A DNA stretch of 64,000 nt from the NCBI RefSeq assembly GCF_900156495.1, contig NZ_FTNT01000006.1, positions 124,001 through 188,000 of the forward strand. The letters run 5' to 3'. The notes below the pieces were generated by a model. The model was not told the DNA's origin and made no database searches. It saw only the letters and a program-made list of their open reading frames with translations. Positions 44,900-54,800 of this stretch are shown in pieces (the stretch's first letter is position 1; every line of letters starts with the position of its first letter). This DNA is from Williamsia sterculiae. Its GTDB lineage: Bacteria; Actinomycetota; Actinomycetes; Mycobacteriales; Mycobacteriaceae. The position numbers were made by a program, and so were the translations under genes.

Positions 44900-45436
44900 C
44901 TGGAGTTCGCACCTGCCCCCGGGCGGTCAACTGCGACCCAACCCAGGGACGCCGGATCATTCCACCGACTCTGTCCCTGCCGCCGTTCCGAGAAAGGCAA
45001 GTCGCCTGACGCCGTTGTCATACCGCGCAGTTCAGGTGCGGCGCCCATTCGTCCATCGCACCGGTGTACACATAGCGAAGGGGCTGGGAGCATCTCTTGG
45101 GCGGCGCCCGTTGAGCTCGTCGACGAAGTTCGTTCTCGTGCGTCGAATAATGTGGGCCGTCCAGACGTCACCGGAAGCCAGACGACGCGAGCTTCGTAAT
45201 ACTTACAACTCTCGCCAGACCCTATTGGAACCTCCGAATGACAATAGATAAAGAACGCGCCTGGCAACCACGGTCTGTAGTGCCTAGCGTCGAACACATC
45301 CGAGTCTGCTAGCACTACCGCCGACTGTGCGAAAGACCCAGGAGGTCAGGACAGAGCCGATCCGCAACTACGCCGCTCCTCTTGTCTCGTTATCGCGTTT
45401 CTCGACAGAACCAAAGTCCGGGAGCCAATCAGGTTG
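44900..45436. other. Intergenic region without recognisable gene
   Basis: 537 bases; open frames here show no domain and no ribosome binding site. Nothing else seen. Confidence 0.4.
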
Positions 45437-46048
45437 TCACGCGTAGGGCGGATAAGCCTCGCCGCGAAGTCGTCGCGCAAGATGTGCCGCGTTGCGGGCC
45501 AACGCGGCCGTGGTGGATATAACCGGATCGGGCACGGCGGGAAGGTCGATGTAATTTCGCGATCCCATTGCTTCGTCGTTCCAGTAGGTGCAGCCCTGCG
45601 CGGGAATCGAGTACCCGACGTCGTTGAGGGCCTGGAAGACGTCGGCGACAATTTTGTGGGCGCCATCTTCGTTGCCCACAACGGCGACTGTAGCGACCTT
45701 GCCGACCATTCCTGGCCGACCTTCGGAGTCGGTGAACGACAGTTCCGCATCGAGGCGTTCAAGTACGCGTTGGGCGATGCTGGACATGTGGCCCATCCAG
45801 GTCGGGGTCGCGATGAGCAGGATGTCGGCCACTGCGACCTGTGCTCGTATCTCGGGCCAGTCGTCACCGTTCCCCATATTGGTCTCGACACCGGGTTTGA
45901 CATCAAAATCCGCGATACGAATGATCTGCGTACTGACGTCATGCTTGTCGAGTTCTGTTGCTACGTGCTGTGCGATCGTTTCACTACTTGATGCGTCAGG
46001 GCGCGCTTTGAGACTGCATACCAACGCAACGGCGACGAGGTCCGCCAT
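45437..46048 (-). CDS. Flavodoxin-like/NADPH-dependent FMN reductase family protein
   Basis: 203 aa. Flavodoxin-like fold: VALVCSLKARPDASSSETIAQHV is the FMN-phosphate loop region, IATPTWMGHMSSIAQRVLERLDA is typical of the family's flavin-ring contact. ATG 46048 follows TAGGAGTCC. It follows the zinc alcohol dehydrogenase by 25 bases and shares its operon. Confidence 0.87.
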   Translation of the reverse strand: MADLVAVALVCSLKARPDASSSETIAQHVATELDKHDVSTQIIRIADFDVKPGVETNMGNGDDWPEIRAQVAVADILLIATPTWMGHMSSIAQRVLERLDAELSFTDSEGRPGMVGKVATVAVVGNEDGAHKIVADVFQALNDVGYSIPAQGCTYWNDEAMGSRNYIDLPAVPDPVISTTAALARNAAHLARRLRGEAYPPYA

Positions 46049-46073
46049 ATGAGGACTCCTAGACTGATGGGCG

Positions 46074-47216
46074 CTAGCCGCGTGTGGGGTTGAGGACCAC
46101 TTTCGTCCACCCCGTGTCGCGGGCGTCGAAGTGCTGGTATGCCTCAGGGGCGTCGGCCAGGCCCAGGTTGTGAGACACCAACCGTGACGGTGTTGCCTTG
46201 CCGCGATGAATCAGATCGCGGAGCTGGCGATTGTAGGCTTTCACGTTGGCTTGTCCGGTGCCAATGGTCTGGCCTTTGAAGAAGAACTTGCCGAAATCGA
46301 AGTTCATGTGTCCGTTGCGCGTCATCTCATCCTTGGCTCCGGGATCCTCAGGGAGGAACACCCCGACGACACCGATCCCGCCGGTAGGTTTGACGACATT
46401 GACGAGTGCGTTCATCGTCAAGTTCGATCGTTCAACGCCAGATGAATCGTGGGCTTGGTAACCGACGGCTTCGACGCCGCGGTCGACCCCTACGCCACCC
46501 GTGAGTCCCTTGATCTGCTCGACTGGGTCACCGTCTGCGGTGCTGATTGCGGTCGCCCCAAACTGCTCCGCCAGGGCAAGACGTTCTGCGAGGTGGTCGA
46601 TCACGAATATCTGGCTCGCTCCCTGGATGTCGGCGGAGTACGCGGCCATGAGACCGACCGGGCCCGCGCCGTACACAGCGATGGTTTCACCCGCCTGTAA
46701 TTTCGCCAGTCTGGTGCCGTGCCAACCGGTGGGGAATATGTCGGTCAGCATGACGTAATCGTTTTCTCTGTCGACGCTGTCCTCGGGTAGCTGCAGTGCG
46801 TTGAAGTCGGCGAACGGGACACGAAGGTACTCCGCTTGACCTCCGTTGTATGGTCCCATCTCGGCGTAACCGTAAGCAGCGCCAGCCGTCGGTGGATTAG
46901 CTGTCAGGCAAAACGCGGTCAGACCCGTGGTGCAGTTGTCACAAAAGCCGCATCCGATGTTGAACGGTAACGCGACTCGATCACCCACTTGCACCGAGTA
47001 CACACCGGGTCCCGTCTCGACGACCTCCCCTACGTTCTCGTGACCGATGATCGATCCGGCGCCGAGGCTGGTGCGGCCTTCGTACATGTGCAGATCTGAA
47101 CCGCAGATGTTGGTTGCCGTAATTTTCACCACCGCATCGGTGGGCTTCTCAATCCTCGCATCAGGAACTTCGTCTACTGACACATCGCGTGGACCGTTGT
47201 ACACAACCGCTCTCAT
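46074..47216 (-). CDS. Zinc-dependent alcohol dehydrogenase, glutathione-independent formaldehyde dehydrogenase-like
   Basis: 380 aa MDR family. Catalytic zinc Cys in ICGSDLHMYEG, GHENVGEVVETGPGV, structural zinc Cys cluster CGFCDNCTTGLTAFC, Rossmann motif VYGAGPVGLMAAYSA. The long insertion after the Cys cluster and the YGYAEMGPYNGGQAEYLRVP segment are typical of FdhA-like enzymes. ATG 47216 follows GGAGGAAGAG. Probable aldehyde detoxification. Confidence 0.92.
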   Translation of the reverse strand: MRAVVYNGPRDVSVDEVPDARIEKPTDAVVKITATNICGSDLHMYEGRTSLGAGSIIGHENVGEVVETGPGVYSVQVGDRVALPFNIGCGFCDNCTTGLTAFCLTANPPTAGAAYGYAEMGPYNGGQAEYLRVPFADFNALQLPEDSVDRENDYVMLTDIFPTGWHGTRLAKLQAGETIAVYGAGPVGLMAAYSADIQGASQIFVIDHLAERLALAEQFGATAISTADGDPVEQIKGLTGGVGVDRGVEAVGYQAHDSSGVERSNLTMNALVNVVKPTGGIGVVGVFLPEDPGAKDEMTRNGHMNFDFGKFFFKGQTIGTGQANVKAYNRQLRDLIHRGKATPSRLVSHNLGLADAPEAYQHFDARDTGWTKVVLNPTRG

Positions 47217-47432
47217 ATAACTCTTCCTCCTAATTGGGACTCACCGACGCGGGTCCCGCGCGTGATTACCCGTGCCTTCTCCGCTTCTTGAGCCAATACG
47301 AGCCAGCTCGACTCGCGTCGTTCCGTGTGGGCGTGATAAGTCGGGACGGTGCTCCGGCCTGTCGACTTGATCCGGGAGTGTCGCCTAGCGAGAGCATCGG
47401 ACCGACCGAGGCTGCCACACGTGTCAGCGGTC

Positions 47433-47747
47433 TCACCGCTCGTGTGTGCGGCGGGCAGGGTAGGCGTCCCGATAGATGGCCCGCTGCAGTCGGTGCTCCC
47501 GGTGGCGTAAGACCGCGTCGTGATCGACGCGTCGGGTGGTGTGAGCAAAAACCCAAACCGACACGTACAGGACGACAGCAATGATCGTCGCCGCGACCGT
47601 CGCGACGGCCTGATCGCTTGCCGCGGCCACGATCGCCAACGCCAGGGCGGCGGTGGCCAATACCGCAGCGAACAGGGTCAGCCAATTGGCGACAGAAGCT
47701 ATGCGAACTCGGCGCAGACGGCGTCGTGTGGGCGTGTCTCGTGTCAT
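47433..47747 (-). CDS. Small membrane protein (family TM-R, copy 1)
   Basis: 104 aa. Arg-rich N-terminus TRDTPTRRRLRRVRIASVANW, two hydrophobic helices (LTLFAAVLATAALALAIVAAA and ATIIAVVLYVSVWVFAH), then a charged tail ending RRTHER. A close copy lies at 56311-56614, frameshifted. Function unknown; the recurring neighbours suggest a role with the small-protein island. Confidence 0.7.
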   Translation of the reverse strand: MTRDTPTRRRLRRVRIASVANWLTLFAAVLATAALALAIVAAASDQAVATVAATIIAVVLYVSVWVFAHTTRRVDHDAVLRHREHRLQRAIYRDAYPARRTHER

Positions 47748-47979
47748 GTAGTTTGACCTTTCTGCCAACGACGTATCCGCCGAAGAGCCAGTACTCGGGG
47801 CCGAAGGAGTCATTAGTCGTCTGCGCTGACAGATCTCGATTTTCGAGCCAGGATGACGGTGGTGGCAGAGAGCGCGCGAGGATTGTCGCACTCGTCGCAT
47901 ACAACCAACCCGACTTCGCGATGTAGCTCGTCAACAGATCCGGGTGCACAGCATGGGCGACTAGGTATAGCAACGGATT

Positions 47980-48855
47980 TTACCCGGTGTGGCTCAGGAT
48001 GAGTTGCACGGTCTGGGTCGGCTGATCCCACATCGGGAAGTGGCCGCACTTGTCGAACCAGTACAGTTCGGAGCCCGGGAACGCCGCGCGCGCCCGTGCT
48101 GCCTGCGCGGGAAGCGTGACGTGGTCTTTGCGCCCCCAGCCGATGGTGACCCGCCCCGGGGTTGTCCCAGGCGGTGCGCCCTGCTGCAGCGGCCCGTCGA
48201 CGAGTGCGTCGAGTGCATCGTGCAGTGACACCGCCTTTTTGAAACTACGCATCTCGTGCAGCGCGACCGACGCAGGCAATTTCCAAGGCGCCGCTGAGAA
48301 CTGCGACAGCAACACGGTGCGTCCGACCGGGTTACCGGTGAGCACGGGCATCACCGGTTGCAGCCCGAGTACCAGCGGCAACGACGCCTTAAGCGTGGTG
48401 CTGAAAAAGCGGAGCTCACCGGGCCTCCAGAAACCACCGGGATCCAGCGCGACGGTATCGCCGCCCACACCGCGGCGCGCTAGCTCGAGAACAATGCGCG
48501 CACCCATCGAGCTGCCCACGGTGTCGATGCCTGCGAGGTCGTGGGCGTCGATGAAGTCAGAGACTGCATCGGTGAGCGAGTCGATCGTCACCTCACCCGG
48601 AAGTGGTGGAGTGTCACCGAATCCGGGGAGATCCAGGCTGATCACGTCGCGGTGCCGGGCGAGTCGATCGAGGATCGGCGACCACGACAACCAGCTCGCG
48701 CCGAGTCCGTGGACCAGGAGCAGTGGGGTGCCGCTGCCGCGACGGTCGAAACTCAGTGCACCAGTGCCCACCTGGTACCGCCGTTGATCAGTGAGACGTT
48801 TCTGGGCAGCACCGCGGGCGTCGTCGGGGTCGGGGGAGTGGCGTGGGTCGGTCAC
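47980..48855 (-). CDS. Alpha/beta hydrolase
   Basis: About 291 aa from GTG 48855 (ATG 48894 possible). Oxyanion loop LVHGLGASWLSW, nucleophile elbow DTVGSSMGARIVLELA (Ser), acid in GWGRKDHVT and catalytic His in DKCGHFPMWDQP. Resembles haloalkane-dehalogenase/lipase-type hydrolases, but the substrate is unknown. Confidence 0.9.
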   Translation of the reverse strand: MTDPRHSPDPDDARGAAQKRLTDQRRYQVGTGALSFDRRGSGTPLLLVHGLGASWLSWSPILDRLARHRDVISLDLPGFGDTPPLPGEVTIDSLTDAVSDFIDAHDLAGIDTVGSSMGARIVLELARRGVGGDTVALDPGGFWRPGELRFFSTTLKASLPLVLGLQPVMPVLTGNPVGRTVLLSQFSAAPWKLPASVALHEMRSFKKAVSLHDALDALVDGPLQQGAPPGTTPGRVTIGWGRKDHVTLPAQAARARAAFPGSELYWFDKCGHFPMWDQPTQTVQLILSHTG

Positions 48856-49091
48856 AGGAACCTTCTTTGTCGGTGAAGCCTGGTTCGGCGGCATGCACGG
48901 GGCTTGACGTCAGAATCGCTCTCCCGACCTCGTCTGACGGTTCGGCGTGGAAACCAACCCCCTATGTGGTCCGGGCTGATGTTGGGGCGCAGAAGGCGTC
49001 CCTCCCCCACCACCTCCACCACGCGGAGCACGGCCGCAGGTTGCGCGGACCGCGCGTTTGGACCAGCGACGACAGAACACGTGCCGGGGGT

Positions 49092-49358
49092 TCACGCGAT
49101 CGTCCGGTAATGCTGGATTGCTGAGAGGGGCAGTGCAATTTTGCTGTTCACACCGTTGAGTCGCACTTCCCCATATGAGATTGGGCTGTGGCGGATCGCG
49201 ACGATAACACCGTGCCAACGGCTGCCGTCCACGGCTATTACTGTGATGGGGTCTCCCACCGCGGCCCCGGCGGGATCCGAGTTTCGCACCATCCCCACGG
49301 GGGCTGCCTGTGCGCGGTTTCGGTGATGGTCCCTAGCGGCAACGCTCGTAACGTTCAT
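49092..49358 (-). CDS. Small 'RHSP'-motif protein, copy 1
   Basis: 88 aa from ATG 49358 (MNVTSVAARD). The C-terminal ~55 residues are a beta-rich, SH3-like domain: VGDPITVIAVDGSRWHGVIV, AIRHSPISYGEV, then ALPLSAIQHY. Homologous copies are at 55714-55986 and 59845-60090. Not a family I recognise. It is downstream of the DUF3263-like gene. Confidence 0.65.
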   Translation of the reverse strand: MNVTSVAARDHHRNRAQAAPVGMVRNSDPAGAAVGDPITVIAVDGSRWHGVIVAIRHSPISYGEVRLNGVNSKIALPLSAIQHYRTIA

Positions 49359-49548
49359 GTGCACCCGATTTCGGCTGGCCGACCACATTCCCGGCGCCTG
49401 GAAACAGGCGCCGTCAGTGATCGAGGGGAGGAAGGCTCTCACGCCGCGAAACGGGTTAATGCTGGTGCATCGCTTGCCGCGGCTGAGACCCGACGGCCAG
49501 GAGAACCCTGGGTGGCTGATTCGGTCTGAACCGTTGCCGGTGCGCTCA

Positions 49549-49944
49549 TCATGACACACCCCACGACGCCGCGGTTGACGTTCGGTTCTGAACCCCAATT
49601 CCGTCCATGACTGTAGGGAATGCCGGCGCGACGTCAGATGGTTGCGGGACGCCGGGGAAAGCGTTGAGAGGCGGGCGATCACCCATGCGGTGTAGCTGAA
49701 TTCGCCACCGTGCAACTGCGCGGAGAGCTGTCACTTGCGCACTGGTCAGCAACGTCGGCGACGGATCTTCCAAGATCGCCAACAACCTGCTGAAGAAGTC
49801 CTCACTGCCCATACCAAAGTCGCGGTTGATGATGTCCGACGGACCGCACCCGCAACCTGCCCACTGCATGGCGAAGTCGATGACGCGGGCCTCCTCAGGG
49901 TCGGAGTCGGGTGTCATCACTGCCCGGCCGTTCGCATTCATCAT
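49549..49944 (-). CDS. DUF3263-like small protein, copy 1
   Basis: 131 aa. EEARVIDFAMQWAGCGCGPSDIINRDFGMGSEDFFSRLLAIL in outline follows the DUF3263 pattern (mycobacterial Rv3412-like: acidic-hydrophobic helix, W, F-G-x-S helix-turn-helix-like turn, then F/Y-x-x-L-L). A Ser/Pro-rich tail of ~45 residues is added. Likely DNA-binding-fold related. Copies lie at 55146-55424 and 58302-58598. Confidence 0.65.
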   Translation of the reverse strand: MMNANGRAVMTPDSDPEEARVIDFAMQWAGCGCGPSDIINRDFGMGSEDFFSRLLAILEDPSPTLLTSAQVTALRAVARWRIQLHRMGDRPPLNAFPGVPQPSDVAPAFPTVMDGIGVQNRTSTAASWGVS

Positions 49945-50023
49945 CGTCGCTCCGCATCTGTGATCGAGCCGCCAATTCTCGATGCCAACGACTTGACGTC
50001 TCGTATCACGTATCAGTCCGGTC

Positions 50024-50263
50024 TCATCGGTGAGCCAGACCGAATTGAATTATGTGAGTTAATAATTGCGCGATGTCACAGTCAGCGGCGTGTGGTAACG
50101 CCTTGCCGTCCTCGTGCAGCGCTTGTAGCAGTCGACCGGCGGCGTGGGTGAACTCCTCGCTGCTGTCAGGCCACGTGCACTTGACGAGAGCGGCGACGTC
50201 GGCGCATGGGGGTGACGCCCCGGCTGCGAGCCAACGGACAACCGCAGGTGGGTAGTTGGACAC
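50024..50263 (-). CDS. Small 'EDGKALPH'-motif protein, copy 1
   Basis: 79 aa, GTG 50263 seven bases after GGAGGG. SNYPPAVVRWLAAGASPPCADVAALV...AAGRLLQALHEDGKALPHAADCDIAQLL in outline. Helical and soluble; function unknown. A decayed copy with the same EDGKALPH motif follows at 55994-56242. Confidence 0.55.
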   Translation of the reverse strand: MSNYPPAVVRWLAAGASPPCADVAALVKCTWPDSSEEFTHAAGRLLQALHEDGKALPHAADCDIAQLLTHIIQFGLAHR

Positions 50264-50526
50264 GGTCCGTCCCTCCGCGCTGAAATGTGAGGGGTGTGAC
50301 AAATGAGCGACCCGGACCTGAGAGGCTGACACGGCCCACGCGAATCGGACCCGATGCCTGCCACGAAAACGCTCAACCACAACACAGCTTGGACGGCTGG
50401 ACAGACTGAACCGATCCCGGTCGCTCTATCGTGGCACATGTCTGTTCGAACCACCAGCGACGGCCGTGGGCGCGCTAGCCTTCGAGTAGAGACTTCGGAG
50501 TCTGCGCAGGACGCGACGCAGAAGTC

Positions 50527-52473
50527 ATGGCGAGAGTGGGCCGAATGCCTGGGACAAGTTGGGACGATCTGGTTGGCGATCCCTACGATGTGCGGTGGGT
50601 GTTCGAGACGATGCCGGTGATGCTGGCCGCGCTGCGAGGACCCGATCATCGATTGATCGCCCTCAATGACGCTTATCGACAGTTGATTCCGAAGGCTGAC
50701 GCGACCGGGAAACCGGTACGGGAAGCCTTCCCCGAGGTCCTTGGACAGTTCGTGTTCGACGCGTTCGACCACGTCTATCACACCGGGGAAACCCACCACG
50801 GCAAAGAGTGGCGCATCGCCATCGACCTCGATGGCTCAGGAACAACCCAGGACGTCTATTGGGACTTCACCTTCTCGGCCCGCCGCGACGACGACGGCGC
50901 CATCGACGGTGTCGACCTGGTACTGCAAGACGTCACGGCACGGGTCCGCGCCCGCTTGGCCGCCGAACAACAGCTGGCCGAGGTATCGCAACGCTACGAA
51001 CAAGTGCGTAGTTCGGCGACGGTGATGCAGCAGGCGCTGCTGGCCCCGTCGGTGCCTGTCCTGCCGGGCGTTGACATTGCCGCCGAATACCTCGTGGCGA
51101 CCGAGGACACCGCCGCGGGTGGTGATTGGTTCGACGCGATCGCCACCGACAACGGCGCAGTGATCTTGGTGGTCGGTGATGTCGTTGGCCATGGCATCGC
51201 CGCTACCGCGGTGATGTCACAGCTGCGTACCGCGACTCGCCTCGAACTCATCCGAGGCTCCGGCATCAGCGATGCGCTCACCGCCGTCGAGGAATTCGCC
51301 CAGCACATTCCCGGCGCCGAATTCGCGACCCTCTGCATCACGCACCTGAACACCATCACAGGGGCGCTCGAATACGCGACCGCCGGGCATCCCCCACCGT
51401 TGCTCATCTCGAAGCACTCGCCGCGTTTCCTCGAGCCCACCGGTGCCACCCCGCTAGGTCGCGGGCAACGATTCACTACACGAACGGATGCACTAGGACA
51501 CGGCGACGCGGTCCTGTTGTACACCGACGGCGTTGTCGAACGACCCGGCAGACGGCTTCCGGAATCCACAACCGAGTTCGCTACCGTCGCCACCCGGGTG
51601 TTGGCCGGGGAAGCCATTCCCGACGACACTGCACGCCCGATTGACCGCCTGTGCTCACAGACCCTGGAGCTACTACTGCGCAATAGTGGGTACAGCGACG
51701 ACGTCACACTACTGGGAGCCCAACGCACGACGGTCGCGCCACCCTTCCACGAACAGGTCCACGCCGACGCGCCGGCCGCCCGGTCGGTACGGACGCGGTT
51801 ACGAGAGTGGTTAGCCGCAGTGGGGGCCGATCACACCGATATCATGGTGGTCGACCATGCCGTGTCTGAATACGTGCAGAACGCCATCGATCACGCCTAC
51901 GGCCCTACTGGCGGACCGCTGGAGGTGGCAGCAGTGCTCGACAACCGCGGAGTCCTGGACGTGCAGGTGATTGATCATGGTCAATGGGTAGCCAACGAGC
52001 ACTCCTCCGAGCCGTCGAGGGGGCTGGGATTTGTTTCCGCGCTCATCACCACTGCCACGGTCACACCCGGTGACAGCGGAACCCGAGCGTCTTTCACCTA
52101 CCCACTGAGTAGATCCGCCCGCATCGTCACCGATCCCGCCGTCATCCACACCCCACCGCACCAACTCGACCCCGTCCAGTTCCATATCGACTTCGACGAC
52201 GACGGTGAGCTGGTGGTTTGTGGTGACGTCGATGCGCTCCACGCACCCACCCTCGCCGGGCGCATCATCGGACAGAGTCGTTCGGGAACCCGCGCACTGC
52301 GTGTGGACCTCAGCGCGGTGACCTACCTCGGATCGGCCGGCCTACGGATGCTCGCCGAAGCCCGCGCCCAGGCACGCAGACAAGACAGCGACCTCATCCT
52401 CATCGCCCCGCCGGGATCAACCGCCCACCACGTTCTGTCCCTGGTCGGTATCCCCACAACACCTCCTGACTAA
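50527..52473 (+). CDS. PAS / PP2C phosphatase / anti-sigma kinase / STAS fusion protein (RsbU-RsbW-RsbV type)
   Basis: 648 aa partner-switching regulator. PAS-like sensor at about 20-145 (MPVMLAALRGPDHRLIALNDAYRQL), a short coiled coil, PP2C/SpoIIE phosphatase at about 175-385 (GGDWFDA, VGDVVGHGIAA, LLYTDGVVE, SDDVTLL: metal-binding Asps), histidine-kinase-like ATPase of the RsbW type at about 415-530 (VSEYVQNAIDHAYG with the N-box Asn, RGLGFVSAL), and STAS at about 550-648 (DLSAVTYLGSAGLRML, with the phosphorylatable Ser). Layout matches M. tuberculosis Rv1364c. It would tune a sigma factor encoded elsewhere. Confidence 0.92.
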   Translation: MARVGRMPGTSWDDLVGDPYDVRWVFETMPVMLAALRGPDHRLIALNDAYRQLIPKADATGKPVREAFPEVLGQFVFDAFDHVYHTGETHHGKEWRIAIDLDGSGTTQDVYWDFTFSARRDDDGAIDGVDLVLQDVTARVRARLAAEQQLAEVSQRYEQVRSSATVMQQALLAPSVPVLPGVDIAAEYLVATEDTAAGGDWFDAIATDNGAVILVVGDVVGHGIAATAVMSQLRTATRLELIRGSGISDALTAVEEFAQHIPGAEFATLCITHLNTITGALEYATAGHPPPLLISKHSPRFLEPTGATPLGRGQRFTTRTDALGHGDAVLLYTDGVVERPGRRLPESTTEFATVATRVLAGEAIPDDTARPIDRLCSQTLELLLRNSGYSDDVTLLGAQRTTVAPPFHEQVHADAPAARSVRTRLREWLAAVGADHTDIMVVDHAVSEYVQNAIDHAYGPTGGPLEVAAVLDNRGVLDVQVIDHGQWVANEHSSEPSRGLGFVSALITTATVTPGDSGTRASFTYPLSRSARIVTDPAVIHTPPHQLDPVQFHIDFDDDGELVVCGDVDALHAPTLAGRIIGQSRSGTRALRVDLSAVTYLGSAGLRMLAEARAQARRQDSDLILIAPPGSTAHHVLSLVGIPTTPPD

Positions 52474-52666
52474 TCGACAGGTACCGCAACCGTCACCAGC
52501 TCATCGCAACGGTGCGGTTTGAAGGTGCGAGTAGGAACAACCGACGGCTGGCCACTGAGCGCGGTATAGTGCCGTTCGCTATCGGTTCAGTCGGCGAGCT
52601 GTGGCACGGCGTCCGCGGTTTCGCAGCGCGCACGCGTGCCTATCCGACCGAGTGAAAGGTGCCTTC

Positions 52667-53401
52667 ATGATCAGCGATAGTTCCGCAGAAGTCCCGGACA
52701 TTCATCGCGAGATCGCCCAGTTGGCCCGCGACGCTCACGGCACCACCAACGACACGACCGACCCCGCCGATGTGCTGCGCGCCATCACCGCCTCAGCGGT
52801 GGCGTTGCTGCCCGGAACTAACCACGCCGCGGTGACATTAGTCCGAAAACGCCGACCACACCAACGGGCGGAACTGGAATCGACCGCCCCTACCGACCCC
52901 GTCTCCGAGGAATTCGATTCCCTACAGCACGAATTTGGTGACGGACCCTGCTTCACCGCTATCTGGACCCACCACACCATCGTCATCGATGACGTCACCA
53001 CCGAGACACGGTGGCCCGAATTCGCCCGCGCCGTCGCCGACAACACATCCATTCGGTCCTGCATGTCGATCCAGCTCTACACCAGCGACCTCGAACTCGG
53101 GGCGCTGAACCTGCACTCCGACGCCCCGCACGCCTACTCCGACGACGACACACAGAGCCTCGCTATCGTCCTGGCTACCCACGCCGCCATCGCAATCAAC
53201 ACCGCACGCCGCGGCGAACAGTTCCGCAGCGCCCTCGCATCTCGTGACATCATTGGCCAGGCCAAAGGAATGATCATGGAGCGCTACAACACCAATGCGA
53301 TAGCCGCATTCAACATTCTCACCAAACTGTCCCAAGACTCCAACATCCCCCTCACCGCCGTCGCAACCCGTCTTGTCGAGGCAGACCACCCCACACCCTG
53401 A
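52667..53401 (+). CDS. GAF-ANTAR transcription antitermination regulator
   Basis: 244 aa. GAF domain at about 20-175, then the ANTAR domain (about 184-244): SALASRDIIGQAKGMIMERYNTNAIAAFNIL with the conserved A-x-G-x-x-M motif. ANTAR proteins bind paired hairpins in nascent RNA and prevent termination. ATG 52667 follows GAAAGGTGCC. A highly similar frameshifted copy lies at 57285-58024. Confidence 0.92.
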   Translation: MISDSSAEVPDIHREIAQLARDAHGTTNDTTDPADVLRAITASAVALLPGTNHAAVTLVRKRRPHQRAELESTAPTDPVSEEFDSLQHEFGDGPCFTAIWTHHTIVIDDVTTETRWPEFARAVADNTSIRSCMSIQLYTSDLELGALNLHSDAPHAYSDDDTQSLAIVLATHAAIAINTARRGEQFRSALASRDIIGQAKGMIMERYNTNAIAAFNILTKLSQDSNIPLTAVATRLVEADHPTP

Positions 53402-53538
53402 TATTGAGTCGGCTAGAGGTCGGGAGGCATTCTCGACGTTCGCTGGTCGCTGCCACTGGCAATGGCACGGAATGAGCGTGCTGGGGAGGGCTAGTGCGGT
53501 TTGATCGACCGCCTGATATTTCATGGATCCATTCCCTC
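53402..53538. other. Intergenic region after the ANTAR gene
   Basis: Nothing recognised apart from possible short inverted repeats. Confidence 0.3.
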
Positions 53539-53697
53539 TCATGTCGGCACCTGGGGTGAGGCAGGCGCCGCGACCGGGGATCCCATGAGGTAATCGAGCA
53601 GTATGTCATCAGTGACGAGAACACCGGCGTACTCCAGCGGCGGGTCACGCGACTGACGCTGATAGCGGTCCACCAGCGAGCCGACGCGAGAACGCAC
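53539..53697 (-). CDS. Possible small protein or fragment
   Basis: 52 aa from GTG 53697, with a coherent acidic-hydrophobic segment (PPLEYAGVLVTDDILLDYLMG). The frame continues upstream to a TAG and still looks protein-like, so it may be the 3' end of a degraded gene. No family recognised. Confidence 0.3.
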   Translation of the reverse strand: MRSRVGSLVDRYQRQSRDPPLEYAGVLVTDDILLDYLMGSPVAAPASPQVPT

Positions 53698-53859
53698 TCT
53701 TAGAACACGTCCACCGTCTGATGGTCCGATCCAGAACTAGTTGAGTGTCAGACCGTCCCTTGACCTGCGCGGCCACACTACGAGCAGGCTCGATGCTCGG
53801 TACAGCGCCTCTCGATCCGCCGCGCGCTACGCAGATGCGTTAAACGGTACGGTGAAAAT

Positions 53860-54078
53860 ATGGCCGAAAATTCACACACAGAAGCGGTATCAGTATCGGA
53901 TCTCAGGGACGGTGACAGGATTGTCCTTGACGACGGAACTGCCTTGCGGGTGGGTGATTACATCGCTTGGGAGCCCGACGGTGCCCACATCGAGGGCATT
54001 ACCGGTGACGGCGAGGTGGGCTCTGTCGTCGTCGCCAAGGACAAACAGGTTCAGCGCATCGTCGACCGCGAAGAGTGA
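53860..54078 (+). CDS. Small acidic beta-rich protein
   Basis: 72 aa from ATG 53860. SVSDLRDGDRIVLDDGTALRVGDYIAWEPDG in outline suggests a small beta-barrel; acidic. Base composition is AT-richer at the start. No family recognised; it lacks the RHSP motif of the neighbouring families. Confidence 0.5.
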   Translation: MAENSHTEAVSVSDLRDGDRIVLDDGTALRVGDYIAWEPDGAHIEGITGDGEVGSVVVAKDKQVQRIVDREE

Positions 54079-54340
54079 GCCCGGCGATCGCGAAGAACGG
54101 GCCGGAGGGGGTCGGCGGTGATGTCCCCGCCTCCCGCCAACCCTCTCCGCGTGACGTTCAGACGTCAACGATCCTGGCGTGGTTGCTGACGTGTCTCGTC
54201 AGCTTTGGCCTCGGCGCGTGCCCGATCGGCTCGGCTTCTTAGGCTGCCGCTTCACGCTGCTGGCATGTTCCCTGTGAACCGGTCCGAGTCGATTGAGAGT
54301 CCTGATTGCCCTGGTGAGGGCATGGAAGGCCGATTGATCC
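54079..54340. other. Intergenic region
   Basis: 262 bases without recognisable gene; precedes an IS3-type fragment. Confidence 0.3.
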
Positions 54341-54571
54341 ATGGCAGGACACAAGCACCACTCAGCCGAAGACATCGTGTGCAAAGTTCGGGCAAGCGGA
54401 CGAACGGGCCGCAGCCGGTAAGAACAGCGACGAGATCGCTGTCGAGTTGCATATCTCGCCGGCCACTGTCTACAACTGGCGAGGCCAGCACGGCGGCATG
54501 AACGTTGACTTGGTGAAAGAACTCGAGGAGCTGCGCGAGCGGAGCAATCGACTCAAACGTCTGACGACTCG
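54341..54571 (+). pseudogene. IS3-family transposase OrfA remnant
   Basis: ATG 54341 begins MAGHKHHSAEDIVCKVR, a typical IS3 OrfA start. After one frameshift the next frame reads AAAGKNSDEIAVELHISPATVYNWRGQHGG in outline and NVDLVKELEELRERSNRLKRL, the OrfA helix-turn-helix and leucine-zipper. The rest of OrfA and all of OrfB are missing. A degraded insertion sequence. Confidence 0.75.
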
Positions 54572-54800
54572 GGGAACCTCTGGTGAATGCTGTGTCACCT
54601 GGGGCGCGAGAGGGGGCCAGAGCGGTGTGGGTGATCCAACGGTCAGCGGCTACCGAACACCGGTGATGAGACTCGGCGCGTACTATCGGCATTCGCCTGT
54701 GTGACACATTTCGTCCACGGAAAGGGCGACAAGAAAAACAAGCGAGGGTTCCCTTCAGACTGCAGGGCCCGAGTTGGACAGCGATTCGTCGGAGGTGCTC

